A stretch of 64,000 nt of DNA from [Eubacterium] infirmum (GCA_900450455.1 UGGN01000001.1:992001-1056000), one strand, 5' to 3'; shown: positions 24,946-34,377, counted from the stretch's first letter. Notes: a model not told the origin generated them from the sequence alone. Translations and numbers: made by a program.

Positions 24946-25548
24946 TTAGAGAGTAGACCTCCTGTAGTAAAAGCTTCTTCCGAGATTGGTTTTGCCGAGA
25001 GTAACGGATACCAAGATTGCAATGACTGCACCCACGGATGCCTGCAGGATATTGCCCGGAACATCTGCGATTGGAGCTGCCCAGTTTCCGGATATGAAAC
25101 CTTGAGCTACATAGTATCCCGATACAGTCCAAAGAACGGCGAGTACATACGCGAAGAACTCTGCAAAAGGGATTCCTGCAAGCTTAGCCGTATGACTTCC
25201 GTTTGATGCACGCTTCATGATAAAGTCGAAGAAAAACTGAACTATCAGCACCATTACGATCTTAATCGCAAGCGTCCAAGGAGCCCACACAGCGTATCCT
25301 CCATATATGTCAGCTAATCCTGCACCAACACCTCCGGCAAAACATGCATATTTCTTCGGTAAAATTATTGCAGCAAGCAGTACGAATCCGTCACCGAGGT
25401 GGACGTATCCCATAGCGTTAGGAATCTTGAAAAATGTAGTTGCAATCATAACCATGGCAGTCATCATCGCTGTGGTTACGAAAATTAAAGTATTATCATT
25501 CTTCTCAGAGCGACTTGAGCCGCTTGTATGCTTATTTGTTTCTATCAT
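24946..25548 (-). CDS. ECF transporter S component
   Basis: The 200-residue protein has about six transmembrane helices and the S-component pattern of energy-coupling factor vitamin transporters: an Ala-rich first helix (V-T-T-A-M-M-T-A), G-Y-V-H-L-G-D-G-F-V-L-L-A-A and G-A-G-L-A-D-I-Y-G-G-Y. The substrate (thiamine precursor, queuosine precursor or other) cannot be told. GGAGGG lies 7 bases before the ATG at 25548. No riboswitch was recognised upstream. The EcfAAT module is not in the window, so it would share a general module. Confidence 0.8.
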   Translation of the reverse strand: MIETNKHTSGSSRSEKNDNTLIFVTTAMMTAMVMIATTFFKIPNAMGYVHLGDGFVLLAAIILPKKYACFAGGVGAGLADIYGGYAVWAPWTLAIKIVMVLIVQFFFDFIMKRASNGSHTAKLAGIPFAEFFAYVLAVLWTVSGYYVAQGFISGNWAAPIADVPGNILQASVGAVIAILVSVTLGKTNLGRSFYYRRSTL

Positions 25549-26009
25549 TATTATTCCCTCCGTATATACCTGCATATTCATTATACAAATTACGTTACTA
25601 TTACCGATTAGTCATTGTGCACTCTTTCTACTATTGTTATGATAGCAGTAAAGTGCGGTTATTTTAATATACAATTTATATATTTTTTTAGAATACAGAT
25701 AGGGGCAAATACACGAGAATAAGCATTATTTTTGACTTTACTGACAAAAGCAATCGAAATTCATAGGTACAGTTTTTAACTATATTAGCCTGAAATTTTA
25801 CCGGGCACAGTTGCAACGATAGGATGCCGGTATGAACTGATTATATCAAGGGCTATTTTTGATTTGAGAAGCTTCGCAGTTTGCAATATAATGTAAGTGT
25901 ATTGGGTAATTCCGAAGGATGACGAAAAATCGGAAGATAAAAGAATTAAAAGTGGCAAGTATGTTAAGTAAATAGATAAATAAATTGGATTTTATGAGGT
26001 AACAGGGAT
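25549..26009. other. Divergent intergenic region
   Basis: About 460 bp between the ECF gene and the small-protein array. It contains a minus-strand -10 (complement of 25580-25585), a bulged stem TACCGG/CCGGTA near 25799-25832 and, for the plus strand, the promoter at 25864-25892. I see no gene or known riboswitch. Confidence 0.4.
25864..25892 (+). promoter_or_regulatory. Predicted sigma-A promoter of the small-protein array
   Basis: TTGAGA (25864-25869), exactly 17 bases, TATAAT (25887-25892). It lies 118 bases upstream of the first gene of the series at 26010, which is otherwise tightly spaced. Confidence 0.6.
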
Positions 26010-26519
26010 ATGGAAACCATAAAGGAATTTTTAGATAGCGACATATATTTAGAACTCATCAAAGAACTGGGAAGCGATAATTTTAACAAAGAGCTACAAA
26101 GCGTCGAAATAGAGCTGCTAAAAGATTGCCTAAAGCAAAGACAATTTTTACTTGAGGGCTTTAAGTGCAAATTATATTCAGAAAAAGAATTAGTTGAGTT
26201 TTATAAGAAGATTATAGAAGAAAATTATAGAGACATTATCATTTGGAGTAAGGCATTTTGGCAATACAGTGATGATGCGATCGAAGAATTCCCGGACGGC
26301 GAATTTCCCGAAGGCGAGGAGATACCGGAAGAAGAAAAGTCAATGATAGTTGCTGCAGAGAAGTATTCTATTACGAGCATAGCTATGTATATAATAGAAC
26401 TTGATATTTTGAAGAATCATACTGATATTTTAGGGGACTATTACAAAAGACTGCGTATTCCGGGTGCAGGAAAATATGCAAGGGAAATGAAAAAATTGTA
26501 TAAGACGGTCTTTAATTAA
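26010..26519 (+). CDS. Small acidic protein of unknown function (immunity-like)
   Basis: The 169-residue soluble, helical, acidic protein has a Glu/Pro-rich stretch (E-F-P-D-G-E-F-P-E-G-E-E-I-P-E-E-E) at its centre. No family was recognised. It is the first of several co-directional genes of similar character that include a SUKH protein, so it may be an immunity protein against a polymorphic toxin; that is inference from context. Confidence 0.5.
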   Translation: METIKEFLDSDIYLELIKELGSDNFNKELQSVEIELLKDCLKQRQFLLEGFKCKLYSEKELVEFYKKIIEENYRDIIIWSKAFWQYSDDAIEEFPDGEFPEGEEIPEEEKSMIVAAEKYSITSIAMYIIELDILKNHTDILGDYYKRLRIPGAGKYAREMKKLYKTVFN

Positions 26520-26553
26520 ATTAGTTTTTTGTAATACGGGGAGTTGCAGGAGA

Positions 26554-26970
26554 ATGTATACAGGGAAAATAAGCATAGAAAACAAAATAATCGATAGTGA
26601 ACATTATTTCAAAATAGTTTATTGTCCTGAGATAAAGGAATATATGCTATGCGTTTATATTGCTTGGGTTGCCGGATATGACAGGTACTATAAAATCGGT
26701 GAAGGCGATCTCTCGCTTTATGAAACAAACCGGAGCGAGTTTTACGCAAAGTATGAAAAAGAAATCAATGCAAAAATAACAGAGCGAGTGATGGGTTCAG
26801 CTGCATTAAGGGACTATGATCCTAACTATTTGCCGGATGAAGTACTCAAGACATTGGATGGGTATCCTCCGTTTGATGGATATGTTTATAAAGATGGAAT
26901 ACTTTATGCGAGAGTAAAGATAGGAGATACATTTTTCAGTATCCCGCCGATTAAGGATGAAAAGCTTTGA
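26554..26970 (+). CDS. Small protein of unknown function (immunity-like)
   Basis: The 138-residue protein is rich in Tyr, Asp and Glu, soluble and predicted mixed alpha/beta. GGGGAG lies upstream of the ATG. It follows the previous gene by 34 bp. No motif was recognised; context suggests the immunity array. Confidence 0.5.
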   Translation: MYTGKISIENKIIDSEHYFKIVYCPEIKEYMLCVYIAWVAGYDRYYKIGEGDLSLYETNRSEFYAKYEKEINAKITERVMGSAALRDYDPNYLPDEVLKTLDGYPPFDGYVYKDGILYARVKIGDTFFSIPPIKDEKL

Positions 26971-27024
26971 TTAGTTAATGAGGATACTGAGCTGCTAAAG
27001 AAAAATTATGAGGGAATAGGTGTT

Positions 27025-27855
27025 ATGGCAATAGATGGGGTGAAAATTATAGATAGCGATACAGCTTGCGATATTTATAATTACGTTACAGAAAGTTATA
27101 AGGACGGACTAAGTGCAGATAAAATCATAGAGAAAATTTTGGCGGATGAAAAGGATTATTGCATAGATGATTTTTATTCCGAGATTTATTGGACGGCGCT
27201 TGCATATTCTCTATGGAAGATAGGGCATTTACCGGGTGACATAAAAAAGAAAGCCTTGGAAATCATAGAAAAAGGAGCAAATGAACTCTGGCTTGAAATA
27301 GATGAAAAGGCATTAAAACAAAGGCAAAAGTGTCTGGACAAATTGGCAATACAATTAGAAAATGAAAATCCTAAGCCGATCAAAGTATTAAAGTCAAAGG
27401 CTAAACGAAAACCGTATTTTAAAACAGGAGATGTTCTTGCGATAAAATTTGATGATGAGTACGGAGTTGGCTTTGTATCTTCAGTAGATGAAGGTCCGAG
27501 AAGATTAGAATATAATTTGGCTTGCACTCGTTTACTGCAAAAAGAAAAACCAAGCATTGACGATTTCCTAAGAAGCAAAATTGCTTGTGGCAAGCAGAAC
27601 ACATCCTACTGCCTGAAGACGGATTGTTGGTTTAACCATAAAGATTTAGGGCGAATCATAGATAGGTTTGAGAAAATAGGGCGAGTGGAATTGGAAGATT
27701 ATGTTTTAGGAACTCTCGCTCCTGCTTCAACACTGGATGAAATATATAATCAAATTACTCTTAACAAAAAGACTTGGAATCTCAAATTTAAAGATACGCG
27801 TGAACTTATAAAAGCTTTTGAGACTGACGAAAGGACCGTAGTTAATGACAAATAA
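27025..27855 (+). CDS. Protein with Imm26-like C-terminal half
   Basis: The 276-residue protein has a helical N-terminal half (about 1-120, with S-E-I-Y-W-T-A-L-A-Y-S-L-W-K-I-G) and a beta-rich part starting K-T-G-D-V-L-A-I-K-F, followed by Y-G-V-G-F-V-S. That resembles the SH3-like fold of Imm26 immunity proteins. AGG lies upstream of the ATG; the end overlaps the next gene by 11 bases. Assignment is tentative. A similar K-A-G-D-V-Y opening occurs in the LRR-like protein at 39559. Confidence 0.45.
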   Translation: MAIDGVKIIDSDTACDIYNYVTESYKDGLSADKIIEKILADEKDYCIDDFYSEIYWTALAYSLWKIGHLPGDIKKKALEIIEKGANELWLEIDEKALKQRQKCLDKLAIQLENENPKPIKVLKSKAKRKPYFKTGDVLAIKFDDEYGVGFVSSVDEGPRRLEYNLACTRLLQKEKPSIDDFLRSKIACGKQNTSYCLKTDCWFNHKDLGRIIDRFEKIGRVELEDYVLGTLAPASTLDEIYNQITLNKKTWNLKFKDTRELIKAFETDERTVVNDK

Positions 27856-29011
27856 ACCTACATATATACTCTTTGATGATGTACTTAGAGATAAAAACTT
27901 AAGGAAATACTTTGATATATGTGTCAAAGAAATACAAGAAGGAAAGGCCCATATGTCCCGCACGAGAGCAAAAGCAGGCTATCTTTCATGGCCATGCTTT
28001 AGAGTAGAAGGCAAAGAACTTTTAGTAGCGGCAGTCCTGGAATATTACTTGTACGACCTACAATGTTCAGGATTTATAAGTAAAAGTGCGGAAGAATTTA
28101 CGGATAATATGAGAACCCTATGCGGCTGGCACTGGGATGTTGACAGAGTGCTAAAGAAATGGATAGACAAGGTCATAATAAATCCGTTTTTCTATGATGC
28201 AAGCGACAGTAAATATGAGCATAAGTGGGTGTTAAAACCGGAGAATCCGGGATATGCTCTATCTGAGGAACATCTTAAGTTTGCATGCTTTATTGCAGTG
28301 TGTTTCACCAAATACGGACACAGCTTTGATAAGAGTTTTTCTAAAGAAATCTTTGATTTAGTCACGGCACTTGGAAGTAAACTTCCGGCGCAGATAAAGA
28401 AAAACGGTAGCGGATCAATACCAAAAGAAATCGCAGAACGCAAGACGGAAGATTTTTCCTGCATTGCAAATGACGCTTTTGCCACAATAAAAATATCGGT
28501 AAAAAATGAATCTGAGGAAAGCTATAGCAAAATTTTGGATTACCTGTGCGACTTGCTGGAGTTCGGTTTTTCTCACAGCTATGCTATCGAGTTCAAAGGG
28601 CAAAGCAAAGTATATCTTCCAATCAAAAAGCTTCCAAAGAAAGGTGTAAACCAACTCTTCGCTAATGCAATCCTTTACCCTAAGCTACATGATAAAATTG
28701 AGAGATATGCAAAGCTAGCGATGAAAGAGTTTGAGTGGTACCTGAACCTTGATGGCGAATACTCCGCGATGCCGGGAAGCTTTGCGGTATTTGCATTAGG
28801 ACTGTACGATGAGAAATATCACAAGCTTGCATGCGATTATTTATCCCTTTGTGACGGGGAACATCAAAGCATTCAAGGCGAATTTGTGCTTGCTTATATA
28901 GAAAAGTTTGGCTTCACAGAAAAAGGGCTTGAATTATATAAGCTGTGCGAGGAAAATATACAGGAACTACCAAAGAAGTTGGTCTCCTTATATAAAAAAT
29001 CCGCGAGGTAA
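27845..29011 (+). CDS. Conserved protein, possibly DUF6138-like
   Basis: The 388-residue soluble protein is largely helical. The segment L-D-G-E-Y-S-A-M-P-G-S-F-A-V-F-A-L-G-L (about 313-330) resembles proteins filed under DUF6138, whose function is unknown. It overlaps the preceding gene by 11 bases and is followed after 2 bases by the next gene, so these three are translationally linked. The homology is from memory and moderate. Confidence 0.45.
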   Translation: MTNKPTYILFDDVLRDKNLRKYFDICVKEIQEGKAHMSRTRAKAGYLSWPCFRVEGKELLVAAVLEYYLYDLQCSGFISKSAEEFTDNMRTLCGWHWDVDRVLKKWIDKVIINPFFYDASDSKYEHKWVLKPENPGYALSEEHLKFACFIAVCFTKYGHSFDKSFSKEIFDLVTALGSKLPAQIKKNGSGSIPKEIAERKTEDFSCIANDAFATIKISVKNESEESYSKILDYLCDLLEFGFSHSYAIEFKGQSKVYLPIKKLPKKGVNQLFANAILYPKLHDKIERYAKLAMKEFEWYLNLDGEYSAMPGSFAVFALGLYDEKYHKLACDYLSLCDGEHQSIQGEFVLAYIEKFGFTEKGLELYKLCEENIQELPKKLVSLYKKSAR

Positions 29012-29013
29012 TT

Positions 29014-29703
29014 GTGAATAAAAGTAATGAAGTAATCAAGGGATTTTTGACAAATCCACAAAATACAGATCAGCTTTGGGAAAGTAATGCACTCGTTGAA
29101 ATTGATTGGCGCGAGTATGACGAGGATGTCGTAAAATATTTTAATAAGGCAATAGGCAATATGATTTTTGTCTGCAGGGAGGACAATAAAAAGCCTTATG
29201 GGGATGACATCATTTTAATCTATAAAGATAATAGCATGAGAATCCCTTATCAAGAAAAGATGGATAGAGATATAACGATAAAATCGATAAATGAAGTAAT
29301 CAAAGATGATTTTTCGATTCGCCTGCTTGTCGACAGTGCCGAAGATGATACTTTCGCTTTTTGCGTTCTGCCAAATGAGCAATGGGAGATGTTAGAAAAA
29401 GAATTTGGGGGAAATAACTTAAACAGGTACTTTATCAAAGTTACACCTAAGATTAAAATGTTTGATTTGCAGTATGACGTGGTGGAATATTCAAGGCTCA
29501 AAAAGGTGAATCCGGGCGCATCGTTTTTTACTATAGTTTCATATCTTGAAATAGAGAAGAGAGAAAAAAACTTAACTGAGCAAAGACATAAGAGAGAAAT
29601 AGAGCTAAAAGTGTATTTGCAACAAAAGAAGGAAATAAGCTCTGAAAAAGAGCAGTTTATTTCAGAATATGGTTTGAAATTACCTGAAACAAAGTCAGTA
29701 TAG
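29014..29703 (+). CDS. Protein of unknown function with C-terminal coiled coil
   Basis: The 229-residue protein begins with GTG, two bases after the previous stop, with GAGGTAA in front. The C-terminal 60 residues are strongly charged and predicted coiled coil (E-K-R-E-K-N-L-T-E-Q-R-H-K-R-E-I-E-L). No family was recognised. It belongs to the same operon as the two preceding genes. Confidence 0.5.
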   Translation: MNKSNEVIKGFLTNPQNTDQLWESNALVEIDWREYDEDVVKYFNKAIGNMIFVCREDNKKPYGDDIILIYKDNSMRIPYQEKMDRDITIKSINEVIKDDFSIRLLVDSAEDDTFAFCVLPNEQWEMLEKEFGGNNLNRYFIKVTPKIKMFDLQYDVVEYSRLKKVNPGASFFTIVSYLEIEKREKNLTEQRHKREIELKVYLQQKKEISSEKEQFISEYGLKLPETKSV

Positions 29704-29757
29704 ATTGATATAAATTTCAATGAAATGTTTTAGTAAATGTTCAAGGGAGCTTAGTTT

Positions 29758-30438
29758 ATGAATACTATCACGAAAGAGATAATCTTGGAAAGACTCAATT
29801 GCTTTAGGGATAGAGTTGACGAATTGGGTGGAACTACAAGCAAAATAATTTGTAAAGAAGTTGCAAGGAAAGAAGAAATATTAGACCTTGAAAAGGAATT
29901 AGGACATAAGCTACCGGATGACTTCAGGTGGGTACTTCTTAATGTGTCGTCGCATTTAGAATTTTTCTGGAATCTCTATCGTGAAGACGAAGAAATTTTA
30001 GAGTTACCAAAAGAGTTAGTGGAAATTTTTTCGGGCAATTTGTACTTCGGCATTGATACTATCCTTAGCTGTGAAGAAAGTAGAATGAGCTGGATTGATA
30101 TTTGTTATCCTGATTACAACAAGCCATATGACAAGATCTTTCACAATAAATTAGCATTCCAAAAAGTAAGTAATGGTGATTTGTTTGCTATTGATTTGGA
30201 AGAAGAAAGCCACGGAAAAATCGTATATTTAAGCCATGATGGAAGCGATATGCATGGCTGTGTAATGGCAAACTCATTCCAAGAGTTTTTGGACGAATAC
30301 ACCAAAATCGGGTGCGTAGGTGGTGAGGATTGGCAGTGGGAAGCCTTTACTAACAATCGTGCAAGGCCTATAGATGCTAGCTGCGAAAATGCAAAGAAAT
30401 GGCTTGAAATAATGTTTAAGCATAACAAACCAATATAA
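29758..30438 (+). CDS. SMI1/KNR4 (SUKH) family protein
   Basis: The 226-residue protein has the SUKH signature: E-K-E-L-G-H-K-L-P-D-D-F-R-W-V-L-L-N (about 44-61), a central beta-sheet and a late S-F-Q-E-F-L-D-E-Y (about 175-183). Bacterial SUKH proteins are immunity proteins of polymorphic toxin and contact-dependent inhibition systems. GGGAG precedes the ATG. No toxin gene is adjacent. It is the clearest evidence that the surrounding series is an immunity array. Confidence 0.8.
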   Translation: MNTITKEIILERLNCFRDRVDELGGTTSKIICKEVARKEEILDLEKELGHKLPDDFRWVLLNVSSHLEFFWNLYREDEEILELPKELVEIFSGNLYFGIDTILSCEESRMSWIDICYPDYNKPYDKIFHNKLAFQKVSNGDLFAIDLEEESHGKIVYLSHDGSDMHGCVMANSFQEFLDEYTKIGCVGGEDWQWEAFTNNRARPIDASCENAKKWLEIMFKHNKPI

Positions 30439-30469
30439 TATTATATATAGAGCGAAATTAGGTAAGGAA

Positions 30470-30799
30470 ATGAATGGAAAAGATTTTGTAAAACTGTGTT
30501 TTGAAGAAAAAGAAAATAGTTTAAAACAATACTTTGATGATAGCTATAAAACAGAGGTCGAAAAAAGAATAAATACTCTGATAGAGAATGGGGCAAGCAA
30601 AGAAGAGCTATACGAAATGATTGATTTGGTACTGAAGGAAACATACTATACACTGCTTCTTGCTTTAGATGGGGAAGCATCATTAGGAGGAAAGCAGCTT
30701 AGCTATGAACTACTTAATCAGGACGGGAATGTTATCAATCAATGTGGAGAGATTGAAGCAGAAGCATATAAGTACTTTGTGGAAGAAACGTTAATATAA
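30470..30799 (+). CDS. Small helical protein (immunity-like)
   Basis: The 109-residue acidic protein is helical at the N-terminus and ends in a beta-rich region (L-D-G-E-A-S-L-G-G, G-N-V-I-N-Q-C-G-E-I-E). Resembles small unassigned immunity proteins. AGGTAAGGA precedes the ATG. It closes the array. Confidence 0.5.
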   Translation: MNGKDFVKLCFEEKENSLKQYFDDSYKTEVEKRINTLIENGASKEELYEMIDLVLKETYYTLLLALDGEASLGGKQLSYELLNQDGNVINQCGEIEAEAYKYFVEETLI

Positions 30800-30846
30800 T
30801 ACAATATATGATGCGATAACGGACTGTTATCGGGAAGGAGAGAACT

Positions 30847-32127
30847 ATGTCGGAAGAGAAAAATCGTTTGAAGTTTAAAGCCATGAAATGCGCTACTTGT
30901 GCAGCACCCGTTTACTATGATACCTCGAAAAATGGATTTTTTTGTTTGTATTGCAGAAATTTAATGCCATATGAAGGCGATGATGGCGTTGAGGAAACAT
31001 CCTTTCATCTCGATCACATCCCGGTTACTATTGAAAATGAATGCTATCGCCTAAAGCACCTCGGTGATAGCCGTGACATGAGCCACGGAAAAGGATGGAA
31101 GGCGGATAAAAACTGGCAATATATTGCAAAACAAAAGTTTCTCGATCACCAAAAAAGGCAAAGCTATAGCACAAGAGAACTCCTTATTCATAGTTGCCCT
31201 ATGTGTGGTGCGCAGGTCGAAGCTTTTGCTTCCCAAAATATTTGGCATTGTGATTACTGCCGCAATAAGTTTATTAAAGACGAGATTCTGCAATCAAAGG
31301 ACTACAAATCATACGAAGTAATTGATAATGGCGATAAGTTACTACCTCATTTCGCTATCCCGTTTTCAGTTTCCAGAGAAGAAGCAAAGCGTATTATTTT
31401 ACGCTTTGCCGCCTTAAGACCGAATGCTTTTAAGGAACAAAATCTCGAAAAAAGAGTCGATGAGCTTTGGCAATTTTATGTGCCTTTTAGAATTAGCGAT
31501 TCAAGTTTCTTAGTCGAGGTTGAGACTGAAAAAGGCACCGCTTTGCTTCTGCAGGATTGTATAAACCTGGTCACTCCGATTACTAACGATCACAATCAGC
31601 ACATGTTGAATGATATCGGCCCCTGGGACTTGTCAGCTATTGCTCCATTCTCCGCAAAGTTTGCGGAAGGTGATATCGGGTTTGATGAGACTTATGAGGC
31701 GGATAGTTCGCCGGCCTTATTTATCAGGGAGAATACATTAAAACCGGAAATTGTCGCGGCAATCAAGAAATTATATCCTTCAAAAAATTATCGCATAAAC
31801 TGGATAAGAGAAGAATTACGAACAGTCAAAACGGTCATGCTGCCGATTTATTTTCTTGATAAGATGAACAAGGGAATTAAAGTTTACTTTATGGTTAACG
31901 GGCAGACCGGTGCTGTTTGTGCATTAGGCAGAGGGCAGATGGAAGGTAGGGAAACATTGTTTGCTCCTGGTAACGCAGATACAAACAGCTTTAGGGAAAC
32001 GACATTAAAATCAGGCTGGCAGCCGGTAATCGAACAAGAACCGCAAATTTACAAACGTGTTTCAGCGGATGAAGCGTTTAGAAAAAAAGGATTATTAAAA
32101 CGGCTATTTGATATCAACAAATTCTAA
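30847..32127 (+). CDS. Double zinc-ribbon protein (TFIIB-type)
   Basis: The 426-residue protein has two C-x2-C ... C-x2-C zinc ribbons: C-A-T-C with C-L-Y-C (about 16-38), and C-P-M-C with C-D-Y-C (about 118-140), followed by a beta-rich domain. It is a distant relative of the YdjG-like protein at 41596 but lacks that protein's transmembrane segments. AAGGAGAGAA precedes the ATG. The function is unknown; it may share membrane-stress or folding roles with the YdjG family. Confidence 0.65.
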   Translation: MSEEKNRLKFKAMKCATCAAPVYYDTSKNGFFCLYCRNLMPYEGDDGVEETSFHLDHIPVTIENECYRLKHLGDSRDMSHGKGWKADKNWQYIAKQKFLDHQKRQSYSTRELLIHSCPMCGAQVEAFASQNIWHCDYCRNKFIKDEILQSKDYKSYEVIDNGDKLLPHFAIPFSVSREEAKRIILRFAALRPNAFKEQNLEKRVDELWQFYVPFRISDSSFLVEVETEKGTALLLQDCINLVTPITNDHNQHMLNDIGPWDLSAIAPFSAKFAEGDIGFDETYEADSSPALFIRENTLKPEIVAAIKKLYPSKNYRINWIREELRTVKTVMLPIYFLDKMNKGIKVYFMVNGQTGAVCALGRGQMEGRETLFAPGNADTNSFRETTLKSGWQPVIEQEPQIYKRVSADEAFRKKGLLKRLFDINKF

Positions 32128-32146
32128 TTCGTAGAGATAAGATAAT

Positions 32147-32548
32147 ATGATGAGTCAGAGAAGCTTAAAAATGTTTACTGAATGGATAGAAAGAAAAAAG
32201 CGAAAACGTAATTGCAAAGTGCATTTTGGAAGTGACAGCATCAAAATGAAAGACTGCATAGTTGCCCCCGTTCATATGATTTCAGATGAGATTTATGATA
32301 ATCAGGAGCTTGATTTTTATGTTGAAACCAAATACGATGTCTATCTTCTTCGCATTATAAATAAGGAAGATAGCTGCGGGATTATCTGCCCGGCGAAACG
32401 CGATGGAATTATATATATCATAAGTAACTTGCCGGTTAACACAGGAAATATTTTCGTGCAGGTTCAAAAGGTGTTAACTAGCGTAGAAAAATACGGGTTT
32501 CCGAATTTGAAGAATCCTGAATCTGAAGTAGAATTTGATATTAAGTGA
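32147..32548 (+). CDS. Small protein of unknown function
   Basis: The 133-residue protein has a basic N-terminus (R-K-K-R-K-R) and a beta-rich remainder. It starts 19 bases after the zinc-ribbon gene and probably shares its mRNA. No family was recognised. Confidence 0.5.
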   Translation: MMSQRSLKMFTEWIERKKRKRNCKVHFGSDSIKMKDCIVAPVHMISDEIYDNQELDFYVETKYDVYLLRIINKEDSCGIICPAKRDGIIYIISNLPVNTGNIFVQVQKVLTSVEKYGFPNLKNPESEVEFDIK

Positions 32549-32569
32549 GATGTGTGGGAGATGATATAA

Positions 32570-33202
32570 ATGGCTTTTGACTATAAAAAGGAATACAAAG
32601 AATTATATATGCCGAAAAATAAGCCTGAAATCCTAACTGTACCCAAAATGAACTATATAGCGGTCAGAGGAAAGGGAAATCCCAATGAGAAGGGTGGCGC
32701 ATATCAAAATGCGATTAGCGTGCTTTATGCCGTAGCCTACACTCTGAAAATGAGCTATAAGACAGACTATAAAATTGAGGGTTTCTTTGAGTATGTAGTG
32801 CCTCCGCTTGAAGGCTTTTGGTGGCAAGAAGACACTGATGGTGTAGACTATACGGACAAGTCAAAATTCAACTGGATTTCAGTTATCCGTTTGCCGGATT
32901 TCGTAAGTCAAAAGGACTTTGACTGGGCGGTAGAAACGGCAAGCAAAAAGAAGAAGCTTGATTGCTCATCGGCAGAGTTTATGAGCATAGATGAGGGCAT
33001 GTGTGTTCAGATGATGCATCTTGGGGCATTTGATGATGAGCCTGCGACGGTAGCAGTTATGGACGAATACATTAAACAAAATGGATATGCTAATGATATG
33101 AACAAAGACAGATTGCACCACGAAATTTATTTATCAGACGCAAGAAAAGTTGCTCCGGAGAAATGGAAAACAGTAATTAGGCATCCGATAAAGAAAGTGT
33201 AA
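32570..33202 (+). CDS. GyrI-like small-molecule binding protein
   Basis: The 210-residue protein resembles the GyrI-like effector-binding family: V-P-K-M-N-Y-I-A-V-R-G-K-G-N-P-N-E near the start, a central G-F-F-E-Y-V-V-P-P-L-E-G-F-W-W and a late I-Y-L-S-D-A-R-K-V-A-P-E-K-W-K-T-V-I-R-H-P. Family members bind hydrophobic or cationic small molecules and some hydrolyse cyclopropanoids. GGGAG lies before the ATG. It is probably soluble and stand-alone, without a DNA-binding domain. Confidence 0.8.
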   Translation: MAFDYKKEYKELYMPKNKPEILTVPKMNYIAVRGKGNPNEKGGAYQNAISVLYAVAYTLKMSYKTDYKIEGFFEYVVPPLEGFWWQEDTDGVDYTDKSKFNWISVIRLPDFVSQKDFDWAVETASKKKKLDCSSAEFMSIDEGMCVQMMHLGAFDDEPATVAVMDEYIKQNGYANDMNKDRLHHEIYLSDARKVAPEKWKTVIRHPIKKV

Positions 33203-33233
33203 AATCATACTTTTTTATACCGACACGCATCTA

Positions 33234-33277
33234 ACTTTTGATAAATGATAAACTTAAGTTTATAAGATATCAAAAGT
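33234..33277. promoter_or_regulatory. Nested dyads upstream of the VanZ/RDD gene
   Basis: A 10-bp inverted repeat (ACTTTTGATA 33234-33243 / TATCAAAAGT 33268-33277) encloses a perfect 16-bp palindrome (ATAAACTTAAGTTTAT, 33248-33263). No T-run follows, so it is more likely an operator pair than a terminator. It ends 26 bases before the start codon. Confidence 0.45.
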
Positions 33278-33303
33278 AAGAGAAATAATTAGAAGGAGTT
33301 TTA

Positions 33304-34377
33304 ATGGGATATATCGTTTCTATAAAAACAGCAATATTTGTTTTTCCGGTTTTGGCATTCCTTATAACAGTGCCCTATATGATTTTCAACTATCGTAAAT
33401 ATGGGTCCGTCAATAAGCTGCGGACCTTGATCCTATATTCATTTATTTTGTATTTACTAACTATCTATCTGTTAGTTATTTTGCCGCTTCCGAATCCGGA
33501 GAGCATCCGTACGACCTATACGGATATGCTTAATCTGATACCGTTTTCATTTGCTATGGATTTCATTAAAGACAGTCCGTTTGCTTTGTCAAGTCCGGCA
33601 ACCTGGGTCATGGCACTAAAGCATCCGTCTTTTTATGTACCGGCATTTAATATTTTGATGTTAATTCCGTTTGGTATTTATCTGCGTTATTACTTTAAGT
33701 GCAGCTTCAAGAAGACAATGCTGCTTACAGCACTTCTCAGCTTATTCTTTGAATTAACTCAGCTATCGGGACTTTATTTCATATATCCGGGTCCATATCG
33801 GTTAGGCGATATAGATGATGTCATCCAAAATACAACAGGTGGATGTCTCGGATATGTCCTTGGTTGGTTTGCTGTGAAGTTGCTTCCATCTCGAGAAAAA
33901 ATCGATGAGAAAGCATTAGAGGCAGGTTCGCGAGTTTCTGAAATACGCATTTGTCTATCACTTATAATTGATACAATGATTGTATATATTCCGTACATGA
34001 TATCAAAAACAACGCTTCCTTTGTTTCTGTTTATAGCACTGTATTTCAGTTTAATTCCTTTGTTTAATGGCAAAACATTTGGTAGCGCTTTGTTAAAGTT
34101 TGGCATAGAGTTTGAAAACGCAAAATGGATTCGTACGATTCTAAGAGGCATATTATTGACAGGATATTTTTACTTAATCCCTTTGGGACTACTGTATATC
34201 ATGAATGAATTTAATAAATATGCAGACTCACTATTGTTCATTTGTCTATTTGTAACTTCTGCTTTGATTTTGCTGCTGTATGTAATAATTACAGTTGCAG
34301 TAGTGCTGTTGAACAGACGCTTATTATTTGATCGTTTGTCCGGTACCGGCTACAAAAGTACGGTTCTAAATGAGTGA
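33304..34377 (+). CDS. VanZ-like plus RDD-domain membrane protein
   Basis: The 357-residue protein has a VanZ-like N-terminal half with several transmembrane helices and the pattern L-P-N-P-E-S then P-F-G-I-Y-L-R-Y-Y and F-E-L-T-Q-L-S-G, G-D-I-D-D-V-I-Q-N-T-T-G. An RDD-like C-terminal half (P-L-F-N-G-K-T-F-G, about 260-270) adds further helices. VanZ proteins give low-level teicoplanin resistance in enterococci, but most relatives have no tested role. AAGGAG precedes the ATG. Confidence 0.8.
   Translation: MGYIVSIKTAIFVFPVLAFLITVPYMIFNYRKYGSVNKLRTLILYSFILYLLTIYLLVILPLPNPESIRTTYTDMLNLIPFSFAMDFIKDSPFALSSPATWVMALKHPSFYVPAFNILMLIPFGIYLRYYFKCSFKKTMLLTALLSLFFELTQLSGLYFIYPGPYRLGDIDDVIQNTTGGCLGYVLGWFAVKLLPSREKIDEKALEAGSRVSEIRICLSLIIDTMIVYIPYMISKTTLPLFLFIALYFSLIPLFNGKTFGSALLKFGIEFENAKWIRTILRGILLTGYFYLIPLGLLYIMNEFNKYADSLLFICLFVTSALILLLYVIITVAVVLLNRRLLFDRLSGTGYKSTVLNE

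Noticed and set aside
25549..25760. Riboswitch upstream of the ECF S-component gene
   Set aside because: The leader from the apparent -10 is only about 25-30 bases, and no preQ1, thiamine, FMN or folate aptamer motif is visible.
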